From assembly GCF_002127225.1 (NCBI RefSeq), contig NZ_NFUR01000001.1:63592-127591 (forward strand): 64,000 nt of DNA, in the 5' to 3' direction. Source of the DNA: Sphingomonas sp. IBVSS2. Its GTDB lineage: Bacteria; Pseudomonadota; Alphaproteobacteria; Sphingomonadales; Sphingomonadaceae. The notes under the pieces were generated by a model, which searched no databases, was not told the origin of the DNA, and was given only the letters and a program-made list of their open reading frames with translations. Made by a program: the position numbers and the translations under genes. Below are positions 62,831 to 64,000 of this stretch, piece after piece. How positions within the stretch are numbered: the first letter of the stretch is position 1; each line of letters begins with the position of its first letter.

Positions 62831-64000
62831 TCGACGTCCGAGAGCAGGGGCAGCACGCGGAAGCGCACGCCGCTCGCCGATTGCAGCGCGTTGGCGATGG
62901 CGGGAGCGACCGGCGGCACGGCGAGCTCGCTCACGCCGCCCGGATCGGCGGCGTTGCGGATCAGTTCCACGGTAATGTCGGGCGCATCCGCCAGCGTCGG
63001 CAGGCCGAGCTCGGAAAGGTCGCGCACATCGGCGACGTTCTCGGTGAAGCCGGTCGACCCGGCGAGCGCCGCGGCCATGCCGAACAGCAGCCCGCCCTCG
63101 ATCTGCTGCGTCACCAGGTCGGGGTTCACCACCCGCCCGCAATCGACCGCCGCGACCAGCCGCTCCACCTTCACCTTGCGCCCCTCGAGCCGCGCCTCGG
63201 CCATCACTGCGATATAGGAGCCGCGAAAGGCGTGGCAGGCGATGCCCTGGCCGCTGCCGGGCTGGCCACCCTGCCAGCCGCCCAGCTGGGCCGCCATCTG
63301 CACGCAGCGGGCAAGCCGCGTCTCGCCGCCGAGCATCGCCATGCGGAACGATACCGCGTCCTGCTCGGCGGCATGCGCCAGCTCGTCCATGAAGCTCTCG
63401 ACGAAGAAGCAATTGTAGCTGTGTGCGCCCGAGCGCCAATAGCCGGTCGGCACCCCGATCGCGGCGACATGGTGATCGACCGCGTAATTGGGGATGGCAT
63501 AGAAGGGCCGCGCCCCCGCCACCGCCGAGGGATCGCCCTTGCCGGGCAACGCGAGCGACGCCTGCACCACCGGATCGCTGCCCAGCAGTCGCGTCGCCAG
63601 TTCGCGGCCCGTCTCGGGCGCGGCGATCTTGGCGAGCAGGCCCGAGACCTGGCCCCGCGGGTTCAGCTTGCCGGTCATCCGGCCGATCGCGGGCGGGCGG
63701 TAGCGATCGTGCCGCATGTCCTCGCCGCGCGGCCAGGTGAGCTGCACCGGCCGGCCGATCCGCTCGGTGAGCAGCGCCGCCTGCTCCGCCACCGCATGTT
63801 CCAGCTTCGCCCCGAACGAGCCGCCCGCCATCGTCGCATGCACGGTCACCGAGCTCTCGGAGATGCCGATCGCCCGCGCCGCCGCCGCCCGCGCCAGCCC
63901 CGGCGCCTGGGTCGGCAGCCAGAGCGAGAGGTGCCCGTCATGATAATTGGCCGTGCAGGTCATCGGCTCGAGCGCGGCATGGAGCGCCACGTCGACACGA
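62827..64000 (-). CDS. Molybdopterin-binding aldehyde/xanthine oxidoreductase-type subunit, N-terminus beyond the window
   Basis: The last 391 residues are visible; the frame runs off the right edge (RVDVALHAALEPMTCTANY). They belong to the large Mo-binding subunit of the xanthine dehydrogenase / isoquinoline 1-oxidoreductase (IorB) group: EPMTCTANY, VHATMAGGSFGAKLEHAVAE (molybdopterin loop), GVPTGYWRSGAHSYNCFFVE, AAVDCGRVVNPDLVTQQIEG and the C-terminal VSELAVPPVAPAIANAL. GYWRSG-HSYN is typical of the IorB-like rather than the XdhB-like branch. The family hydroxylates aldehydes or N-heterocycles; the substrate here is unknown. It is coupled to hemH by a 4-bp overlap. Confidence 0.9.
   Translation of the reverse strand, partial: RVDVALHAALEPMTCTANYHDGHLSLWLPTQAPGLARAAAARAIGISESSVTVHATMAGGSFGAKLEHAVAEQAALLTERIGRPVQLTWPRGEDMRHDRYRPPAIGRMTGKLNPRGQVSGLLAKIAAPETGRELATRLLGSDPVVQASLALPGKGDPSAVAGARPFYAIPNYAVDHHVAAIGVPTGYWRSGAHSYNCFFVESFMDELAHAAEQDAVSFRMAMLGGETRLARCVQMAAQLGGWQGGQPGSGQGIACHAFRGSYIAVMAEARLEGRKVKVERLVAAVDCGRVVNPDLVTQQIEGGLLFGMAAALAGSTGFTENVADVRDLSELGLPTLADAPDITVELIRNAADPGGVSELAVPPVAPAIANALQSASGVRFRVLPLLSDVE

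Overview
The window is GC-rich, densely packed alphaproteobacterial chromosome. A Sphingomonas-like member of the Sphingomonadaceae is the best guess: it has several large TonB-dependent receptors (TBDRs), a Caulobacter-type oxidative xylose pathway, PHB-type acetoacetyl-CoA reductase, and many short GC-rich intergenic hairpins of the CCCTCCC/GGGAGGG kind. I saw no rRNA, tRNA, CRISPR array, integrase or transposase.

Region 1 (1-21,866) is one xylose/xylan utilisation locus. It holds a TBDR (cut by the left edge) and, divergently, an operon of four tryptophan-halogenase-family flavoproteins plus a secreted GH43 glycosidase. Next come a secreted GH3 glycosidase, a LacI-family regulator, an MFS sugar symporter, D-xylonate dehydratase xylD, and xylC-xylB-xylX on the other strand. 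A 14-bp palindrome of the form TGnTAGCGCTAnCA, or a close variant, lies at the promoters of the TBDR, halogenase operon, GH3, transporter and xylX. This joins the enzymes, the transporter and the unexplained halogenases into one probable regulon. xylA (alpha-ketoglutarate semialdehyde dehydrogenase) is not in the window. A GNAT and a MarR gene sit in the middle of the locus.

Region 2 (21,883-35,348) is mostly housekeeping and conserved genes: a thymidylate-kinase-like protein, an XRE regulator, an unusual sigma-70-type factor, dienelactone hydrolase, gpmA, purE-purK, a DUF808 membrane protein, an M16 protease and a secreted M28 peptidase.

Region 3 (35,437-44,691) is the most unusual. Three DUF4157 (eCIS-core, HEAWH motif) proteins share an N-terminal module but have unrelated C-termini. 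The first ends in an OTU-like cysteine protease signature and the second carries a Josephin-like one. The third has a glycine-rich hydrophobic hairpin. A TBDR gene lies between the first two on the other strand. No contractile-injection structural genes and no immunity-like genes are visible.

Region 4 (44,770-64,000) holds clpB, a large TBDR, an M23 peptidase, a DUF2093 protein, xseA and purD with overlapping start codons, an HhH membrane protein, a CNNM/CBS transporter-like protein, tadA and rpmB. A yybP-ykoY-type (manganese) riboswitch follows, in front of a cation exchanger gene carrying a one-base frameshift. Last come a phytase-like esterase, phaB, hemH and a molybdenum hydroxylase subunit cut by the right edge.
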